Below, piece by piece: positions 1 to 11,417 of a DNA stretch of 34,930 nucleotides (positions are counted from its first letter, which is position 1; every line of letters begins with the position of its first letter). Source of the DNA: Fusobacteriaceae bacterium (GTDB lineage Bacteria > Fusobacteriota > Fusobacteriia > Fusobacteriales > Fusobacteriaceae); the NCBI GenBank assembly GCA_031289425.1, contig JAITPM010000063.1, positions 1 through 34,930 of the forward strand, in the 5' to 3' direction. Under the pieces are notes generated by a model. That model saw nothing but the letters and a program-made list of their open reading frames with translations. It ran no database searches and had not been told where the DNA came from. Both the position numbers and the translations under genes were made by a program.

Positions 1-1
1 T

Positions 2-1951
2 CTAATTACGCTAGCTGATATCAAGTATAATTTTGGTGAATCAGTAGCCGATCTTGTGGATGGTGTCACAAAATTAAAAGAATTACCAAATGGGACAAAA
101 AAACAAGATGAAAATATAAGAAAAATGATATTGGCAATGGCTAAAAATTTACGAGTTATCATTATAAAATTGGCTGATAGACTCCATAACATGAGAACAC
201 TAAAATATATGCCGCCGGAAAAACAAAAGACTATAGCCAGGGAGACACTAGAGGTGTATGCTCCTCTTACTCATAGATTGGGGATAGCTAAAATAAAATG
301 GGAATTGGAAGATTTATCATTGCATTACTTAAAACCTGAGATTTATGAAGAAATAAAAACCCTCGTAGATAGTCGGAGAGGCGAAAGAAAAGATTATATT
401 GATACTTTTATAAGAACAGTTGTAAAATTGATATATGATAATGGAATAAAGGGTTCTGTAAAGGGAAGGTTTAAGCATTTTTATAGTATATATAAAAAAA
501 TATACGAAAAAGGCAAAGAATTTGACGATATCTACGATTTGATTGGAGTGAGAATAATTGTTGCAACAGAAGCAGAATGTTACAATGCTTTAGGCGTTAT
601 TCATAGTCATTTTATTCCTGTAGCAGGAAGATTTAAAGATTACATAGCAGTACCAAAATCCAATAACTATCAGTCTATTCATACTACAATAGTAGGACCT
701 TTGGGTAAATTTATTGAAATACAAATAAGAACCGAGGAAATGGATAAAGTTGCTGAGGAAGGAATCGCAGCTCACTGGCTTTATAAAGAAAATAGAAATG
801 CAACTAAGGATGATCAAGTCTACGGATGGTTAAAAAATATATTAGAATTGCAAAACGAAGCAGAGAATGCTCATGATTTTGTAAAAACAATAACTAAAGA
901 TATAATTTCCGAAACTGTTTTTGTGTTTTCTCCATTGGGCGATATTAAAGAATTGCCGTCCGGAGCAACACCTCTTGATTTTGCTTTTGCAATACACACA
1001 GAAATAGGATGTAAATGTGTTGGAGCAAAGGTCAATGGAAAAATGGTTACTTTGGATTATAAACTCCAAAATGGAGATAGAATAGAAATAATTACGTCTA
1101 AAAATTCTAAGGGTCCGTCAAAAGATTGGATAGATATAGTAGTTACAAATAGTGCCAAAAGTAAAATCAAAAAAATATTAAAAGATCAAATATATGGAGA
1201 AACAGTAAAATATGGAAGAGAAAATTTAGAAAGAGAAGTCGAAAAATTAGGAATAACATTAAAAGAGGTGGAAGAAAACCCAATCATAAAAAGGCATATG
1301 GAAAGAAATAACATCCATACTCTAGATGATTTTTATTATTATGTAGGACAAAAAAGAAGTAAGATTGATAGCATAATAAATAAATTACGTAGTAAATTTG
1401 AAAGTAAATTAAAATTAGAAAATAATCAGATAGATCAAATAGTTGATAAGAATAAAGAAAGAGAAAAGTCATCACATAGAAAAGATGATTATGGAGTAAT
1501 CATTGAGGGAGCTACAAATACATTACTTAAATTTGCCAGGTGCTGTACTCCTCTTCCGGGTGATGATATCGGAGGGTTTGTAACAAAACTAGATGGTATC
1601 ACTATACATAGAAGGAATTGTAAAAATTTTCAAAGTATGATTGCCCAAGACCCTGCCAGAGAAATACCTGTAAAATGGGCTGATAATAATTCTAATGAAA
1701 AAAACAACACCAAATATAAATTTACCTTTAATGTATTAGTATACAATAAACCTAATGTATTAATGGAAGTTGTGGGAATATTATCCGGGCATAAAATAAA
1801 TATTATTGGTGTAAATACCAGCGAAATCAAAGAAAGTGGAGAAATACTTATCAATGTACGTTTTACTGTAGAAGTAACAGATAAAAATGAATATAATTAT
1901 GTAGCTAGAGATATTATTAAAATAAAAAATGTTATATCTATAGACAGATAA
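2..1951 (+). CDS. rel: Bifunctional (p)ppGpp synthetase/hydrolase (RSH family), 5' end missing
   Basis: Makes and degrades the stringent-response alarmone (p)ppGpp in the cytoplasm. The frame is open from base 2, and the residues before the GTG at 56 (TLADIKYNFGESVADLVDG) fit the RSH family, so the gene begins upstream and about 650 residues are visible. The end of the HD hydrolase domain is present (KLADRLHNMRT). The synthetase domain follows with YDLIGVRII, GRFKDYIAVPKSN and YQSIHTT. The RFKD is the RXKD form typical of bifunctional Rel/SpoT rather than the EXDD of synthetase-only RelA. Next come a TGS domain (ETVFVFSPLGDIKELPSGAT), a conserved-Cys region (RCCTPLPGDDIGGFV) and a C-terminal ACT domain. 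The upstream HD motif itself lies outside the window. tgt starts 18 bases downstream, suggesting co-transcription. Family assignment is secure; activity balance is inferred from RFKD. Confidence 0.95.
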   Translation, partial: LITLADIKYNFGESVADLVDGVTKLKELPNGTKKQDENIRKMILAMAKNLRVIIIKLADRLHNMRTLKYMPPEKQKTIARETLEVYAPLTHRLGIAKIKWELEDLSLHYLKPEIYEEIKTLVDSRRGERKDYIDTFIRTVVKLIYDNGIKGSVKGRFKHFYSIYKKIYEKGKEFDDIYDLIGVRIIVATEAECYNALGVIHSHFIPVAGRFKDYIAVPKSNNYQSIHTTIVGPLGKFIEIQIRTEEMDKVAEEGIAAHWLYKENRNATKDDQVYGWLKNILELQNEAENAHDFVKTITKDIISETVFVFSPLGDIKELPSGATPLDFAFAIHTEIGCKCVGAKVNGKMVTLDYKLQNGDRIEIITSKNSKGPSKDWIDIVVTNSAKSKIKKILKDQIYGETVKYGRENLEREVEKLGITLKEVEENPIIKRHMERNNIHTLDDFYYYVGQKRSKIDSIINKLRSKFESKLKLENNQIDQIVDKNKEREKSSHRKDDYGVIIEGATNTLLKFARCCTPLPGDDIGGFVTKLDGITIHRRNCKNFQSMIAQDPAREIPVKWADNNSNEKNNTKYKFTFNVLVYNKPNVLMEVVGILSGHKINIIGVNTSEIKESGEILINVRFTVEVTDKNEYNYVARDIIKIKNVISIDR

Positions 1952-4056
<2,105 letters not shown>

Positions 4057-4064
4057 GTGGATTT

Positions 4065-4856
4065 ATGAAATTATCTATAGCAATGATAACACGAAACGAA
4101 GAAAAAATACTTGATACAACATTAAAATCAGTTGTATCTTTTGCTGATGAAATAATAATTGTAGATAGTGGTTCCATTGATAAAACGGAAGAAATAGCTA
4201 AAAAATATGGTGCTAAATTTTTTAGAGAGGCTTGGAAGGGATATGGACTCCAGAGAAATTCCGCTATCGAAAAATGTAGTGGTGAATGGATATTGAATAT
4301 AGATGCCGACGAGGAAATATCACCAGAATTGCAGATTAAAATAAAAAATATAAAGGAAAATGAATTAGAGAAAAAAGTATTTTTATTGAATTTTGTTTCT
4401 ATTTGTTTTGGAAAAGAAATAAAACACGGTGGATGGGCCAATTTTTATAGAATAAGATTATTTAGAAAAAATAGTGGTAAATTTAATGATAATACGGTAC
4501 ATGAGAATTTCGAAACATCAGAATCTAGCTATAGAATAAAAGAACATATAAGACATCATACATATGCTACTTTGGAAGATTATTATGAGAAATTTAATAG
4601 ATATTCTACCGAAGGTGCGATAGAATATCACAGACGTGGTAAAAAATTTCATTGGTATAATATAATTTTTAATCCAATGTTTAGATTCGCAAACTTGTAT
4701 TTTTTTAGGTTGGGGTTTTTAGATGGAATTGAGGGATATTTATTGGCCTATGCTACTGCTATGCAAACTATGACTAAATATTATAAATTGAAAGAAATAT
4801 ATAAAATACAAAATATAGCTGCCGATTTGGACAAAAACATTGATATAATGGTCTAA
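4065..4856 (+). CDS. Family 2 glycosyltransferase (WaaE/KdtX-like)
   Basis: GT-A fold sugar transferase, probably acting on the cytoplasmic face of the membrane in LPS inner-core or other envelope-glycan assembly. The N-terminus MKLSIAMITRNEEKIL and DEIIIVDSGSIDKTEEIAKKYGAK are typical of the WaaE/KdtX subgroup. GEWILNIDADEE supplies the DxD-type metal site near residue 85. The region around FRIRLFRKNSGKFND and VHENFE is also characteristic of that subgroup. The 263-residue length fits. The hydrophobic, aromatic C-terminal stretch suggests membrane association. It directly follows the deacetylase, so the two likely act on the same glycan. Subgroup assignment from memory is good but the acceptor is unknown. 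Confidence 0.85.
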   Translation: MKLSIAMITRNEEKILDTTLKSVVSFADEIIIVDSGSIDKTEEIAKKYGAKFFREAWKGYGLQRNSAIEKCSGEWILNIDADEEISPELQIKIKNIKENELEKKVFLLNFVSICFGKEIKHGGWANFYRIRLFRKNSGKFNDNTVHENFETSESSYRIKEHIRHHTYATLEDYYEKFNRYSTEGAIEYHRRGKKFHWYNIIFNPMFRFANLYFFRLGFLDGIEGYLLAYATAMQTMTKYYKLKEIYKIQNIAADLDKNIDIMV

Positions 4857-4921
4857 TCACTGAATATATTTTTAGAAAATGTTAAAGTGAATTTTCAATG
4901 CTAAAATAAAATGGTGAAAAC

Positions 4922-6388
4922 ATGAATATCAAAATGATTGGTTATGTAATAGGAAAAATCTTGCGAATAGAATTCGCTTTTATATTTATCCCTTTTCTAA
5001 TAAGTTTTTTTTATAATGAAACTTATATTTTAAAAAATGCATATATAATAACGATGGTTCTAATAGCTGCGGTAAGTTATGTCTTATCAATGAGATTGCC
5101 GAAAAATACAAAAATATATGTAAGAGAAGGATATTTTATTGTATCTTTATCTTGGATATTAATGTCTATATTTGCTGCTTTTCCATTTTTTATAAGTGGA
5201 GAAATCCCATCATATATAGATGCATTTTTTGAAGTTGTGAGCGGATTTACCACTACCGGCGCCAGTATTTTAACAAATGTGGAACTGCTATCTAATTCAC
5301 TTTTATTTCTAAGGAGTTTTACCCATTTTGTTGGCGGTATGGGCGTATTGGTACTGGCAATCGCAATATTACCTCAAAATAATAATGATTCTTTGTCGAT
5401 CATGAGGGCAGAGGTTCCCGGTCCTGTATTCGGTAAATTGGTCTCAAAAATGGCTTACAATTCAAGGATATTATATTTAATTTATATAGCAATAGTTATT
5501 CTCATTATTATATTTTTAAAAATAGGAGACATGCCTCTTTTTGATTCTATTTTACATGCTTTTGGAGCTGCCGGAACCGGGGGTTTTGCAATGAAGAACA
5601 ATAGTGTTGCTTATTATAATAGCGCATATATAGAATATGTACTAGGGGTGGGAATGATACTTTGTGGATTAAATTTTAATTTATTTTATTGGTTACTTCT
5701 TAAAAATTTTAAACAAGTATACAAAAATGAAGAGATGAGATTATACTTAAAAATAATTATTATATCAATAGTTCTTATATGTGTAAATCTTTACCCTCAA
5801 TACAAAAATATTTCTAGGCTTTTTAGAGATGTGTTTTTTACTGTCTCTTCAATAATAACTACCACAGGATTTTCTACTGTGGATTTTGATAAATGGACGA
5901 CTTTTTCCAAAATGATTCTTTTGATTTTAATGTTTGTCGGAGGATGCGCAGGATCCACTGCCGGTGGAGTCAAAGTATCAAGAATACTCATTTTATTTAA
6001 ATCAATGAAGGGTCAAATAAAAAGATCAGAAGACCCTAATAGAGTTACGACAATAAAAATGGACGGAGTCCCTATTAATAAAGAAGTATTTGCCAGAGTA
6101 AGTAATTATATAATATTATTGATTGTTATTTCGATTGCTTCTGTTTTATTGGTAGCTTGGGATATTCCAGATATACAATCAGCAATTAGTGCTGTAGCGG
6201 CCACTATAAATAATATCGGTCCAGGATTGGGAGCTTATGGGCCGACATCCAATTATTCTTCTTTGTCGGGTATCAGTAAAATTGTTTTATCTATTTGCAT
6301 GCTTTTAGGTAGATTGGAAATATTTCCGATTTTGATTTTATTTTCACCACGACTATATAAGAAAATGTTTAATAATGACGATAAATAG
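4922..6388 (+). CDS. trkH: Trk-type potassium uptake, membrane subunit (first copy)
   Basis: Potassium-translocating channel subunit of the Trk/Ktr family, working with a cytoplasmic TrkA gating protein. The 488-residue polytopic protein shows four pore-loop repeats with selectivity-filter-like segments: [34 protein letters not shown] and [12 protein letters not shown]. The motif [16 protein letters not shown] between the last two repeats is a hallmark of TrkH. A weak ribosome site (GGTGAAAAC) precedes the ATG. It lies 65 bases after the glycosyltransferase and 126 bases before trkA. A close paralogue follows trkA. Known function is from the family; ion preference (K+ with possible Na+ coupling) is not resolved here. 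Confidence 0.95.
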   Translation: MNIKMIGYVIGKILRIEFAFIFIPFLISFFYNETYILKNAYIITMVLIAAVSYVLSMRLPKNTKIYVREGYFIVSLSWILMSIFAAFPFFISGEIPSYIDAFFEVVSGFTTTGASILTNVELLSNSLLFLRSFTHFVGGMGVLVLAIAILPQNNNDSLSIMRAEVPGPVFGKLVSKMAYNSRILYLIYIAIVILIIIFLKIGDMPLFDSILHAFGAAGTGGFAMKNNSVAYYNSAYIEYVLGVGMILCGLNFNLFYWLLLKNFKQVYKNEEMRLYLKIIIISIVLICVNLYPQYKNISRLFRDVFFTVSSIITTTGFSTVDFDKWTTFSKMILLILMFVGGCAGSTAGGVKVSRILILFKSMKGQIKRSEDPNRVTTIKMDGVPINKEVFARVSNYIILLIVISIASVLLVAWDIPDIQSAISAVAATINNIGPGLGAYGPTSNYSSLSGISKIVLSICMLLGRLEIFPILILFSPRLYKKMFNNDDK

Positions 6389-6395
6389 GTCATAT

Positions 6396-6424
6396 TTGAA
6401 TAAATATAACTATTACAATAAAAT
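6396..6424 (+). promoter_or_regulatory. Predicted sigma70 promoter for trkA-trkH2
   Basis: TTGAAT, 17 bases, TAAAAT. It lies about 90 bases before the trkA start. Just downstream is a short inverted repeat, TATTCC-TTTAT-GGAATA (6430-6446), in the expected transcription-start region, a possible operator or small hairpin. This suggests trkA and the second trkH can be transcribed separately from the first trkH. Confidence 0.55.
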
Positions 6425-6514
6425 TAGAATATTCCTTTATGGAATAGATTACAACTAAAATATATTTATAGACAATATTTATGATATAAATGTATTTTTA
6501 AGAGGAGATTTAGT

Positions 6515-7882
6515 ATGAAAATTATAGTTGCAGGTTCGGGTAAAGTTGGAGAATTCTTATGTAAAGATCTATCAACGGAAGGGAATGATATTACTCTAAT
6601 AGAAAAAGATTTGAAAATTTTAGAAAGAGTCCTTTCATTATGTGATATCAAAGGAATAGAAGGAAATGGTGCTGATCCCAGAATATTAGAAGATGCCGGA
6701 GTAAAATACACTGATATTTTTATGGGGGTTACTCATTCCGATGAAGTAAACATAATTTCTTCTGTCATTGCAAAAAAAATGGGGGCAAAACTTGCCATTG
6801 CCAGGGTGAGAAATCCGGAATATGCATCAAGAATGGAATTCATAAGTTCTGCTTTAGAAATAGATATAATGATAAATCCTGAGCGAGAAGCGGCAGCTTT
6901 TATGATGAAAAATTTGGAATTTCCAAATGCTTTGGCAGTAGAAACGTTCTCAGATAATAAAGTAAATTTGGTAAAACTGTTAGTTCCGGAAGGAACTTAT
7001 TTGGATGGATTAAAACTATCTGAATTCAAAATTAATTATTTTTCAGATATTTTGGTTTGTATTGTAGAAAGAGGCGAGAGTGTCTATGTTCCAACAGGTA
7101 ATTTCATCCTTAAAGCAAATGATAAAATTTATGTAACAGGTACAAAATCCAATTTATTTGAATTTTATAGGTCAGTTGGACAAAAAATAGAAAAAATAAA
7201 GTCTGTTTTTATAACCGGTGGTGGGAGGATTGCGTATTACCTAATCGGACTTTTAATCGAAAAAAAACTAGAGATAAAAGTAATAGAGCCAGATTTTGCC
7301 ATAGCACGTAAATTAAGTGAGGCCTATGGAGAAAATATTGAAGTCATATATGGAAATGCATCAGATAAGGAATTTTTGGATGAAGAAGGAATATCAAAAT
7401 ATGATTCGTGTATCTCCCTTTCTGATGTCGATAATGAGAACATGGTGATTTCTATGTATGCCAATAAACTTGGGATTAAAAAGATAATGACTAGAATAGA
7501 TGATACCGGACTTTTGAGCATACTTGGCTTAGTCGGGTTACAGACTATTATTACTCCCAAACAATTAATAGCCGATAAAATAATAAAAATAGCACGTTCA
7601 AAGATTGATTCTCGAAGCGGAAACATAGAAACCTTATATAGGCTATCTGAGAACAGAGTCGAAGCAATAGAATTTAAAATAAATGAAAATAGCAAAATTC
7701 TAAATACGCCGCTCAAAGATTTAAATTTAAAAAAGGATATACTTATCCTCTATTTAATTCGAAATAAGCAAATTATTTTTCCTAATGGATCTACAGAATT
7801 AAAAGCTAATGACAGTGTAATTGTTATTACCACTCAGAAGTTTTTGGATGAAATAGATCAAATTTCAATAATTAATAGGTGA
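6515..7882 (+). CDS. trkA: Trk potassium uptake regulatory subunit TrkA
   Basis: Cytoplasmic nucleotide-binding (RCK) subunit that gates TrkH. The 455-residue protein is a tandem duplication: RCK_N starts MKIIVAGSGKVGEFL with the GxGxxG Rossmann loop, then RCK_C. A second RCK_N begins near residue 231 (SVFITGGGRIAYYLIGLL), and a second RCK_C ends the protein (ANDSVIVITT). Acidic residues ending the second beta strand of each Rossmann unit (LIEKD, VIEPD) fit NAD(H)/ATP-type ligands. The ribosome site AGAGGAG precedes the ATG. trkH2 starts 10 bases after its stop, so those two are one operon. A single TrkA flanked by two TrkH copies is unusual. Confidence 0.95.
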   Translation: MKIIVAGSGKVGEFLCKDLSTEGNDITLIEKDLKILERVLSLCDIKGIEGNGADPRILEDAGVKYTDIFMGVTHSDEVNIISSVIAKKMGAKLAIARVRNPEYASRMEFISSALEIDIMINPEREAAAFMMKNLEFPNALAVETFSDNKVNLVKLLVPEGTYLDGLKLSEFKINYFSDILVCIVERGESVYVPTGNFILKANDKIYVTGTKSNLFEFYRSVGQKIEKIKSVFITGGGRIAYYLIGLLIEKKLEIKVIEPDFAIARKLSEAYGENIEVIYGNASDKEFLDEEGISKYDSCISLSDVDNENMVISMYANKLGIKKIMTRIDDTGLLSILGLVGLQTIITPKQLIADKIIKIARSKIDSRSGNIETLYRLSENRVEAIEFKINENSKILNTPLKDLNLKKDILILYLIRNKQIIFPNGSTELKANDSVIVITTQKFLDEIDQISIINR

Positions 7883-7892
7883 AACTGAACAC

Positions 7893-9356
7893 ATGAACAA
7901 CAGAATGATAAGATATATAATAAGTAGAATTTTATGTATAGAAATCGCATTTATATTTATTCCGTTTCTTATAAGTTTTTATTACCATGAAAGTTCTACT
8001 ATAAAAATAGCATATACAATAACAATGTTCTTCCTCCTGGTAGTGAGCTTTATATTATCAATAAAATTACCTAAAAATACAAGAATATATATTAAAGAAG
8101 GTTATTTTATTGTATCTATTTCCTGGATATTAATGTCTCTATTTGCTGCTTTGCCATTTTTTATAAGTAGGGAAATTCCTTCTTATATAGATGCGCTTTT
8201 CGAAGTTGTCAGCGGATTTAGCACAACCGGAGCCAGTATTTTGAATGATATAGAAAGGTTACCTCATTCCCTTTTGTTTTTAAGAAGTTTTACACATTTT
8301 GTTGGTGGCATAGGAGTACTTGTACTGGCTATTGCGATATTCCCCAAAAATAATGATGAAGCTCTAAATATAATGAAAGCTGAATCTTCAGGACCTATGT
8401 ACGATAAACTAGTCTCAAGGATGTCTTATAATTCAAGGATATTGTATTTAATTTACATAGTGATAATAATTATTGTTACTATACTTTTGAAATTAGGAAA
8501 TATGCCTCTTTTTGATTCCATTATACATGCCTTTGGCACTGCTGGGACAGGAGGATTTGGGAGTAAAAATACTAGCATTTCCTATTACAATAGTGCTTAT
8601 ATAGAATATGTGATAGGAATTGGAATGATAATTTCCGGGTTAAATTTTAATTTGTTTTACTGGTTACTTCTTAAGAATTTTAAACAAATATATAAAAATG
8701 AAGAGATGCGATTATATTTTAAAATAATTATTATATCAATAATACTTATATGTATAAATCTTTATCCACAATATAAAAATATTTCTAGGCTTTTTAGAGA
8801 TGTGTTTTTTACTGTTTCTTCAGTAATAACAACTACAGGATTTTCCACAGCAGATTTTGATAAATGGACAGCTTTTTCTAAAATCATTCTGTTTATTTTA
8901 ATGTTTATTGGTGGATGTGCCGGATCGACTGCCGGCGGAATTAAAATATCAAGAATACTTATTTTATTTAAATCTATAAAGGGGCAAATGAAAAGATCAG
9001 CAGATCCAAATAGGGTCACAACAATAAAAATAGATGGCGTTCCTATTAATAAAGAAACATTTATGAAAACGACTAATTATGCGATATTGTTTATTTCTGT
9101 TTCACTTATTTTTATTTTAATGATAGCTTGGGATATACCGGACATCCAATCGGCATTTGGTGCTATAGCGGCCACTATAAATGGCGTTGGACCGGGGTTT
9201 GGTGCTTATGGACCTGCGTCCAATTATTCTTCTCTATCAGGAGTCAGCAAAATTATTTTGTCTATTTGTATGCTGATAGGTAGATTGGAGATAATTCCGA
9301 TTTTAATTTTGTTTTCACCATCACTGTATAGAAGAGCACTTAAAAATAATAAATAA
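7893..9356 (+). CDS. trkH: Trk-type potassium uptake, membrane subunit (second copy)
   Basis: Paralogue of the first trkH, with the same 487-488-residue length and clearly most positions identical by eye. The four filter segments are [34 protein letters not shown] and NGVGPGFGAYGP, plus [16 protein letters not shown]. Differences cluster in the membrane helices and in the second filter (FAM to FGS). A 41-base tract (8775-8815) is identical to 5804-5844 in the first copy, pointing to recent duplication or gene conversion. It follows trkA by 10 bases. Both copies look intact, so they may give channels of different affinity or regulation with one shared TrkA. Confidence 0.95.
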   Translation: MNNRMIRYIISRILCIEIAFIFIPFLISFYYHESSTIKIAYTITMFFLLVVSFILSIKLPKNTRIYIKEGYFIVSISWILMSLFAALPFFISREIPSYIDALFEVVSGFSTTGASILNDIERLPHSLLFLRSFTHFVGGIGVLVLAIAIFPKNNDEALNIMKAESSGPMYDKLVSRMSYNSRILYLIYIVIIIIVTILLKLGNMPLFDSIIHAFGTAGTGGFGSKNTSISYYNSAYIEYVIGIGMIISGLNFNLFYWLLLKNFKQIYKNEEMRLYFKIIIISIILICINLYPQYKNISRLFRDVFFTVSSVITTTGFSTADFDKWTAFSKIILFILMFIGGCAGSTAGGIKISRILILFKSIKGQMKRSADPNRVTTIKIDGVPINKETFMKTTNYAILFISVSLIFILMIAWDIPDIQSAFGAIAATINGVGPGFGAYGPASNYSSLSGVSKIILSICMLIGRLEIIPILILFSPSLYRRALKNNK

Positions 9357-9377
9357 ATTATATTTATAACAAATCCA

Positions 9378-9406
9378 TTGACAATAAAAAAAAAATATGA
9401 TATAAA
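9378..9406 (+). promoter_or_regulatory. Predicted sigma70 promoter of htpG
   Basis: Consensus TTGACA at 9378-9383, a 17-base spacer, and TATAAA at 9401-9406. The CIRCE-like element begins four bases after the -10, in the position where a repressor would block initiation. About 98 bases separate the -10 from the htpG ATG. Confidence 0.8.
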
Positions 9407-9410
9407 ATTA

Positions 9411-9437
9411 TTAGCCACTAGCACAATAGAGTGCTAA
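9411..9437 (+). promoter_or_regulatory. Degenerate CIRCE-like element (HrcA operator candidate)
   Basis: The right arm is a perfect CIRCE half site, GAGTGCTAA (9429-9437). The left arm reads TTAGCCACT (9411-9419), where the consensus is TTAGCACTC. The arms are separated by exactly nine bases as in CIRCE. The left arm looks like the consensus with a one-base insertion. The position just after the -10 of a chaperone gene supports HrcA-type heat-shock control, but the degenerate arm could weaken binding. Confidence 0.65.
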
Positions 9438-9504
9438 TAAAAAATTAATGTTTTTAAATAATTTATAATAAAATTAAAATAAAAGTATCAGGAGGAAATT
9501 TATA

Positions 9505-11328
9505 ATGAGAAAAGAATCAAAAGCATTTCAAGCCGAAGCAAAAGAATTATTAGATTTGATGATCAATTCTATTTATACCAATAAGGACATATTTTTGAGA
9601 GAATTAATTTCAAATGGTAGTGATGCCATTGATAAATTAAAATTTAAATCTTTAACAAATAGTCATATATTGGGAGAAGACAAAGATTTTAGGATAGATC
9701 TAACTATTGATAAGGACAAAAGAGAAATAACAATAAAAGATAATGGTATCGGAATGACCTATGAGGAAGTGGAAGAAAATATAGGTACAATCGCAAAATC
9801 AGGCTCTAAAGCATTCAAAAAATCTTTGGATAATACTGGAAATAGTGAAATAGATATTATTGGTCAGTTTGGAGTTGGATTTTATTCAGGATTCATGGTA
9901 GCCGGTAAAATTGAATTTACAACAAAATCTTATGACAGTGAAAAAGGAGTAAAATGGGAATCTATAGGGGATGGATCCTATCAAATGGAAGAAATAGACT
10001 TGGATAAAAGAGGGACATCTATAACTCTTACTATAAAGTCTGGAGAGGAATACGATAAATACTTGGAAGAATGGAAAGCACGTGACATCATAAAAAAATA
10101 TTCTGATTATATAAGATATCCAATTTATTTTAAGGATGAAATAATTAATTCTTCAAAACCTATTTGGAAAAAAGATAAAAAAGAATTAAAATCAGAAGAA
10201 TATAATGAATTTTATAAGTCAAACTTTCATGATTGGACTGACCCTCTTATGAATTTTCATTTGAAGGTTCAAGGGAGTGTAGAATATACTGCACTTTTAT
10301 ATGTACCAAAAAAAGCTCCAGTTGATTTTTACACAAAAGATTATAAAAAAGGATTACAACTATATACTAAAAATATATTTATTATGGATAGATGTGATGA
10401 ACTTATACCGGAATATTTTAGTTTTTTAAAAGGATTGGTTGATTGTGATACGTTATCATTAAATATATCCAGAGAAATTCTGCAACAAAATAAAGAATTA
10501 ACTGATATTTCTAAGAGTTTGGAAAAGAAAATAATTGGAGAATTTGAAAAATTATTAAAGGAAGATAGACCAAAATATATAGAATTTTGGGAAGAATTTG
10601 GAAGAAATATCAAATTTGGAATACAAGATATGTTTGGATTAAATAAAGACAAACTTCAAAATTTATTGTTATTCAAAACATCTCTTGATGATAATTATTA
10701 TACATTACAAGAATATGTGGATAGAATGGGAGATAGAACAGATATTTTATATGCCGTTGGAGAAGATTTGGCTTCTGTTAAATCTTTACCTAAAATAGAA
10801 GCATTAAAAGAAAAAAACATTGAAATATTATATTTAATTGATAAGATAGACGAATTTTCTCTAAAAACTATGAGAGATTATTGTGGAAAGAATTTTAAAT
10901 CAATAAATGATTCTGATTTTAAATTGGATGATAGCAAAGAAAAAGAAGAAGAAATAAAGAAACTTTCTGAAGATAATAAAGATATATTAAATAAAGTGAA
11001 AGATACATTGGGAGATAAGGTAGCAGAAGTAAAATTGAGTAGTGATATAGGGAAAGGAGCTGTGGCATCATTACTTGCTAAGGGAGAAATTTCCCTAGAA
11101 ATGGAAAGAATCTTAACTTCAATGCCGGGAAATCAAAATGTAAAGGCAGAAAAAATATTTGCACTTAATCCTGAGCATCCGTTATTTGAAAGATTAAAGG
11201 CAGATGTTAATAAAGAATCTTTTAAGGATTTGATAGATGTTTTGTATACGGAATCATTATTGTTAGAAGGATTTCAAGTGGAAAATCCAGCAGAATTTAT
11301 TAAAAAATTAAATGGATTATTAAAATAA
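9505..11328 (+). CDS. htpG: Chaperone HtpG (Hsp90)
   Basis: ATP-dependent homodimeric chaperone of the cytoplasm. The GHKL ATPase domain is complete: LRELISNGSDAIDKLK, DNGIGMT, and GQFGVGFYSGFMVA forming the lid and nucleotide pocket. The middle domain contains LSLNISREILQQNK, which includes the catalytic Arg region. A C-terminal dimerisation domain ends near residue 607, slightly short of the 620-odd residues common in bacteria. A strong AGGAGG site precedes the ATG. It is monocistronic: its own promoter with a CIRCE-like operator upstream and a perfect hairpin terminator 16 bases after the stop. Confidence 0.97.
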   Translation: MRKESKAFQAEAKELLDLMINSIYTNKDIFLRELISNGSDAIDKLKFKSLTNSHILGEDKDFRIDLTIDKDKREITIKDNGIGMTYEEVEENIGTIAKSGSKAFKKSLDNTGNSEIDIIGQFGVGFYSGFMVAGKIEFTTKSYDSEKGVKWESIGDGSYQMEEIDLDKRGTSITLTIKSGEEYDKYLEEWKARDIIKKYSDYIRYPIYFKDEIINSSKPIWKKDKKELKSEEYNEFYKSNFHDWTDPLMNFHLKVQGSVEYTALLYVPKKAPVDFYTKDYKKGLQLYTKNIFIMDRCDELIPEYFSFLKGLVDCDTLSLNISREILQQNKELTDISKSLEKKIIGEFEKLLKEDRPKYIEFWEEFGRNIKFGIQDMFGLNKDKLQNLLLFKTSLDDNYYTLQEYVDRMGDRTDILYAVGEDLASVKSLPKIEALKEKNIEILYLIDKIDEFSLKTMRDYCGKNFKSINDSDFKLDDSKEKEEEIKKLSEDNKDILNKVKDTLGDKVAEVKLSSDIGKGAVASLLAKGEISLEMERILTSMPGNQNVKAEKIFALNPEHPLFERLKADVNKESFKDLIDVLYTESLLLEGFQVENPAEFIKKLNGLLK

Positions 11329-11344
11329 ATCAGTATTAAAATAT

Positions 11345-11383
11345 AAAAACTATACCGGTAACGTAGCTACCGGTATAGTTTTT
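11345..11383. terminator. Bidirectional intrinsic terminator between htpG and lcdB
   Basis: A perfect 16-base-pair stem: AAAAACTATACCGGTA (11345-11360), a 7-base loop, and the exact reverse complement (11368-11383). The A-run on one side and T-run on the other let it terminate both convergent transcripts, htpG (+) and the lcd operon (-). Confidence 0.93.
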
Positions 11384-11417
11384 ATATTATGAAGTTATTA
11401 CAAGCTTTGTTTTTTGT

